Part shown: piece after piece, positions 59,646-64,000 of the stretch
How the letters are laid out: each line of letters begins with the position of its first letter
Position numbering within the stretch: position 1 is the first letter of the stretch
Assembly (NCBI GenBank): GCA_003290165.1
Contig: QNQO01000823.1
Coordinates: 1-64,000 of the forward strand
Length of the DNA stretch: 64,000 nt
Direction of reading: 5' to 3'
Origin: Berberis thunbergii
Taxonomy: Eukaryota > Streptophyta > Magnoliopsida > Ranunculales > Berberidaceae
Program-made: the position numbers and the translations under genes
The notes under the pieces: generated by a model
Databases searched by the model: none
Told to the model about the DNA's origin: nothing
The model's input: only the letters and a program-made list of their open reading frames with translations

Positions 59646-59654
59646 TAATTATAT

Positions 59655-60811
59655 GGAAGCAACTATTTGACACCACAAGTTACTCTTTCTCACACCACCC
59701 ATCAATTTATTTATTTATTTATTTTTTTTTTATTTTTTTTTTTTTTAACTTTCTTTCCCACACCATCAATAAAAACCAATATTCATCTTCTTCTTATCTC
59801 ATCCTCTCTTTTCATGAACAAAAACAAGAACAACAACCTAGAAGGTGTTGCAAGGAAGGAGACAATCGATTGTAAGGAACGGTAAAAGACAACCGGCAAT
59901 GATGAGAGAAGATGGAATGACAACCACTGTCGCCCCTCTCTATCTTTTTCTTCTCCTCCTTCTCCTCTCCTAGTTCTCCCATTCCCTCTCAGTTCAGCTC
60001 CCCTCTCTTCTTCTCCCACTCTCTATTCTTTTTGCACAGGTTGTCGCCCATCTCCCTCTCATTCCCCTTGCGCACGTTATGTTTTTTTTGCCCTCATAGC
60101 AGACTGTATGTGATACCTTTGTGGGTAGAACTGAAGGGAAGGGTGTGGGAAAGGCCCATGGTGGCGAAGCCCAAGGGGAGAGGGAAGAGGATTATAGTCC
60201 CACGTCACCAAGGGGAGATTATAGTCACACATCACCAAGGGCAAGCTACCAAGGGGAGATTATAGTCTCACATCACCTGAGTGAGGGAAGGGATGTGATA
60301 TATATGTACGAGGTTTGGATCTACAAAGTACTATGAGTTTTAAAGCCGTGCGGGGCCTTAGGCAAAAAACAGACAATATAGTATTCTGTGGACGGGGTCG
60401 TGACATCGTGCGTGGGCGAAAAAAAGAGTGTGCACGAGGGGAAGGAGAATAAGGAGAGGGAGAATGGTGATAACAGAATCGAGGAGAAAAAGAATAGAAG
60501 AAAATGATTGCTGCTTTGGGGTGCCCCAGATGGAGAGGGAAGAGAAGAAGAGATATGAAATAAGAAGATGCAGAGAAGAAGATGATGATGATCGGAGAAG
60601 AAGAGATGTTGGAAAAAAAAAAGGGTGGTGCTGAGAAGAGATAAATTTGGGAGGGCAGAGGGAGTTTTCCATTGTTTTGAATTGGAGGGGAGAAAATTTT
60701 AGGTTTTTCTTTTTATAGGTGGTGTGGGACAGAAAGTGCATGGTGTGGGAAAGAAAAAATTAGATGGGTAGTGTGGGTAAGAGTAAATTATGGTCCAAAA
60801 TAGTCGCTGCC
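59655..60811. mobile_element. Mutator-like element (non-autonomous)
   Basis: The 9-bp duplication TAATTATAT lies at 59646-59654 and 60812-60820. Ends GGAAGCAACTATTTG and, reverse-complemented, GGCAGCGACTATTTTGG start inverted repeats of roughly 100 bp that share CACACYACCCATC and CCCACACCAT. There is no transposase. The interior contains a short tandem repeat of ACCAAGGGGAGATTATAGTC at about 60200-60270. Confidence 0.88.
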
Positions 60812-60820
60812 TAATTATAT

Positions 60821-61240
60821 AAAAATCCTTATAAATAGCTATATAAAAGCCCTTCAATTATTCAACATGACAATTGACCCTTTCAAGTATTTTTAAAAAA
60901 AATCTCAAAGAAAATTTATCCTTAATGAAAAAACAAAAAAAATCATATTCCCACATTTCTAACAAGAGCCCTTTATAATATCCACGCACATGGCACATGT
61001 CAATGCTAGTAAAATATAATTTGTTAACCTTAATTAAATAGCTGTATCAAAAATAATCTCATCCTTTTACAATCTTGAAAAATAATAACACAAACTCGAG
61101 GATTAGGCAATTACATAATCATCTCATGTCAAATCATCTATTGGAATATCAATGGCAAAGAGATTATCCTATCCAAACCTTTATTGTGGTATTTTCTTGA
61201 CTACTATCATCGCTTATTCCTCAAGAGTTAGTCTAGGGAG
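60821..61240. other. Spacer
   Basis: Nothing recognised. Confidence 0.35.
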
Positions 61241-61242
61241 CC

Positions 61243-61365
61243 AGGCCTGGTGCATCAGGCCTAGCTTTCTACCATTCCTAAATCTCGAGATGTGGGATTA
61301 TACACATCTCGGAAATATTGAATGGTAGAGAGCTAGGCTTGGCGCAGATCTGGCGCACCAGGCCT
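61243..61365. repeat. Foldback repeat
   Basis: Arms AGGCCTGGTGC and GGCCTAGCTTTCTACCATT are inverted as AATGGTAGAGAGCTAGGCTT and GCACCAGGCCT. A second hairpin, CGAGATGTG/CACATCTCG, sits in the loop (61285-61311). Confidence 0.75.
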
Positions 61366-61375
61366 AACTTTCTAG

Positions 61376-62830
61376 AATTGGTGATTCCTCTATCTAAAGA
61401 TTCAAAATGGCCCCATCATGCTTGAATTGATTACATCTGTGTGAATTTGAAAATTGTATCCCATGTTCATGTTGAATTGACTGAAACACGGATGAAATTG
61501 GAGCAGTAGAGTTTAATTTTAATAGATTTTGCTCAACTCTTGAATACATTTCCACTTCATGTTATTGGACAAATCAACTCCTACATCACAAATGACAAAT
61601 AGTGTACTACGAAAATACCTAGAGAGTGGACTTTTGAGAGTTTTTTTATAAGAGTTTTCCGGTTGTCTGAGTTTCATTTCAACAAACTCAAACTGAAATC
61701 TATCTTTCTTTCTCATTATCAGTTTTCAATCCACCTCTTTCCTTTCTATCATTTACATCTTTTGATCTACCCTCATTCATTCTCTTATTTCCCTTATTGT
61801 GCGATCTCTCTAATTTTTGGTTGTTGTTTTACTGTTTTTTTTTATTGTTTGTTTTTATAGGTCTCCGGCGTAGCGTGTTTCCATTTCCATTTTCCTTGGT
61901 TTACCTCTCTAAAAGCCAGAATCCCCTCACTTCCTTAATCTACTGTGTTCAATCCATCATCCCACTCCTTACCATGACCATTCAACTAAATCATGTATCC
62001 CACACCTGTAACACCATTCTATATAGTATCACTTATAAACCACCTCCTTCCCCCTCCTAACACCCACAACACTCATATACCAGAACTTCCTTTATATATG
62101 GTATGAACTCATAAATTTTTCAGGAACACCATTGTTATTTCTCTTTAATAATGGAATCCTCAGGATTACATTTTACCCAAATCCCAAACCCAAACTATAT
62201 AAAATTTATATCTATATAGCCCCTCCATGCAAATGTCATTCTGTACGGCTTTACCCATTATACAACCTCCATCACTCACATAGCTCTCCCAAGTGTTCTC
62301 GTATCATCTCACCACTCCCATACAAATCTAACCATTTCATCCATGAAACTCCTCCCAATGGTCAATCTCAGATCTGGAATAAGGAGATACTCCTCACTCT
62401 GACCATCTGCATTATCTTTTCTGATGTTTATTACCCTCATCTCGGACTGTCTTCCGGCCATGAGAAAATGGGATTCCTCTTCTTTTCCAAAAATCGATGC
62501 GAAATACACCATAGGTTCTGGATGCGATAATTACTAATGTATACAGATGCCCCTTTTCAAATTGAAAGAAGATGGTTGCTGATGGCATTAATTCATGCTC
62601 TCCTTGACCTTGACTTGCACAAGGAGCACACGTGAGTCAAAGACTACAGTTGTGGTGGCCGATAATATTTTGATGCTTAAGTCAGACACGGCTTAAGAAA
62701 TGTGAAATGTTGTAAATTGGGTTCTGTAGCATACCTCAGTTCCTCAACCTTGTGCCCTATTTATCATGTGAGAGTCCTTGTTCGGCTATGCCTTTGATGG
62801 CGTAGTATAAGAAAAAATATCTTGCTAGAG
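61376..62830. other. Spacer without recognised gene
   Basis: Several short open frames look like chance. No family is recognised. Confidence 0.35.
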
Positions 62831-62834
62831 ATCA

Positions 62835-62995
62835 TTTCCTTGTTAGGAGTCGTCCATATAGGAGAATTTTCATACACGACTTGTACTTTGATATCCATTG
62901 GAGATTTTCCATTTGTGGAGTGTTGTTCATACAGGAGAGTTTCCATGCACGACTTATACTCTAGTATTTGATTCCTGATAGGAGTCAATGTGTTA
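62835..62995. repeat. Two-copy tandem repeat, about 80 bp
   Basis: CATATAGGAGAATTTTCATA then CACGACTTGTACTYTGATA is followed by CATACAGGAGAGTTTCCATG then CACGACTTATACTCTAGTA. Confidence 0.6.
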
Positions 62996-63319
62996 CGGTC
63001 TGTCTGTCGTAGGTCAAACTCTTAGATACTTGCCTTATTAGGTCTTACGAGCACTGGGCTTGACCATATGACTTATGCGCTTAATAGGCACCGCTGATTG
63101 GGTCCAATTTCCTGGGACCTACATCAGTGGGCTTGAAGTAATCTGGGTTTTGCCAGGTTGGGCGTTCATCTAAGCCCGTTTTACTTTATTGGCGAGATCA
63201 TCATAACACATGTACGGTGCGGATTGATGGAATGGTTCGGTGTATCATCAGTTACCATTTGTGACATGTTCGTCTACAATCGACAAATATGATCCTATAC
63301 CTATTGCATATAGAAATGG

Positions 63320-63530
63320 AAATAGGGTGGATTGGGGCGGATTTTGGTAAATCCATCCCCGCCCCGCTGGGAATCGCGAATCCCTGAATATCAGTTTACA
63401 AAAATTCGTCCCTGCCCCGCTGGGAATCGTGTATCCCCGAATATCAGTTTATCAATTTTTTAAAAAACCATCCCCACACTAGACATATTTATTGATATCC
63501 GCACCACCACAAATATCCGTTTAAACGATG
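63320..63530. repeat. CCCCGCTGGGAATCG tandem repeat
   Basis: Two units of about 70 bp share CCCCGCTGGGAATCG, then ATCCCYGAATATCAGTTTA. This resembles the GC-rich ends of small plant DNA transposons. Confidence 0.6.
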
Positions 63531-63891
63531 GTTTTCCTGGTGGGTAATGGATCAATGCACCGCCCAGGAATTTTTTGGGCCCCAAGTTTAGGCTCATTGT
63601 GGATTCATTAATTTTTGTGTCTGAAATCTTTATATTTCATTACCCATTGATCACTTCAAATGGATTCATTAATTTTCTCACAACTTTTTTTTTTTTTTTT
63701 TTTTTCATTTATTTGTGAGAATTTGAACCGAGCCAAAAGGAGCACAAAATAGATATGAAAATTAGGGGTGGTCCTCAAACCTAGAGATGAAGAGGTCCAA
63801 CAAAATTCCTCGTAACCAAGCAAGGAGAAATAATTTGACTGAAGTGGTGCACAAAATAATGTGTGTTACAAATCACTTTGTTATCTTGCAT

Positions 63892-63999
63892 TTAGTGTTT
63901 CTCGTGGTTGGGAAGGATGTGGCGAAGCTCAGGAATGTCGATCTCAACAGCATGATTCTCGGGTATGTAGTAACCGGTCGTCACCTGATCAGGCACCCA
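63892..63999 (-). CDS. LEA5 (SAG21-like) protein, C-terminal exon, partial
   Basis: On the minus strand a frame enters from the right edge as WVPDQVTTGYYIPENHAVEI and ends DIPELRHILPNHEKH before TAA at 63892-63894. WVPDxxTGYYxPE followed by an EID-x-x-ELR tail matches the C-terminus of plant LEA5/LEA_3 proteins such as SAG21, small stress-induced proteins that are usually mitochondrial. The N-terminal exon lies outside the window. Confidence 0.75.
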   Translation of the reverse strand, partial: WVPDQVTTGYYIPENHAVEIDIPELRHILPNHEKH

Positions 64000-64000
64000 T

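Noticed and set aside
1..64000. CRISPR arrays, phage or bacterial operons
   Set aside because: No spaced identical repeats, ribosome binding sites or bacterial-type gene packing; all evidence is plant nuclear.

Overview
The window is AT-rich nuclear DNA from a flowering plant, most likely a eudicot. The evidence is GT-AG introns, plant-only gene families (GAUT, RLCK-VII kinase, PPR, LEA5, DC1) and dense plant transposons: Helitrons, PIF/Harbinger, hAT, Mutator-like, Ty3/gypsy LTR elements and a LINE. I cannot name the species from the sequence alone. No bacterial, organellar or CRISPR content was seen.

Host genes are few and lie mostly on the minus strand. At 1-2027 is a decayed PPR gene resembling At2g17210. 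At 2557-8679 is a complete multi-exon pectin galacturonosyltransferase of GAUT3 type. At 42166-43044 is an intact single-exon cis-prenyltransferase. At 56464-58912 is a complete six-exon receptor-like cytoplasmic kinase of PIX13 type. At 63892-63999 is the last exon of a LEA5/SAG21-like gene that runs off the window. From memory, the PPR, cis-prenyltransferase and PIX13 relatives sit on one stretch of Arabidopsis chromosome 2, so this may be a conserved block inflated by transposons. A small gene-like frame at 13884-14291 joins an RNase H/viroplasmin hybrid-binding domain to a C-terminal membrane anchor, with one in-frame stop.

Mobile DNA by region. 9483-12797 is a young internally deleted gypsy element. 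14758-18358 holds two Helitrons head to tail, the first carrying gene fragments. 19380-21490 is a ruined FAR1-related/MULE transposase gene. 24552-25776 is an hAT element with an 8-bp target duplication and three internal palindromes. 26715-40639 is bounded by PIF/Harbinger termini (17-bp inverted repeat, TAA duplication). It holds an apparently intact transposase, a Myb/SANT partner with one frameshift, an ERO1 exon, a sugar-transporter exon, a DC1 gene, and a nested 5.96-kb gypsy element. 44017-52300 has two 2.4-kb direct repeats around a broken Helitron helicase. 53237-55880 is a 5'-truncated LINE. 59655-60811 is a Mutator-like element with a 9-bp target duplication.

The live host functions are cell-wall pectin synthesis, polyprenyl lipid synthesis and membrane-linked kinase signalling. 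They are not a pathway. Most of the remaining length records repeated transposon insertion and gene-fragment capture.
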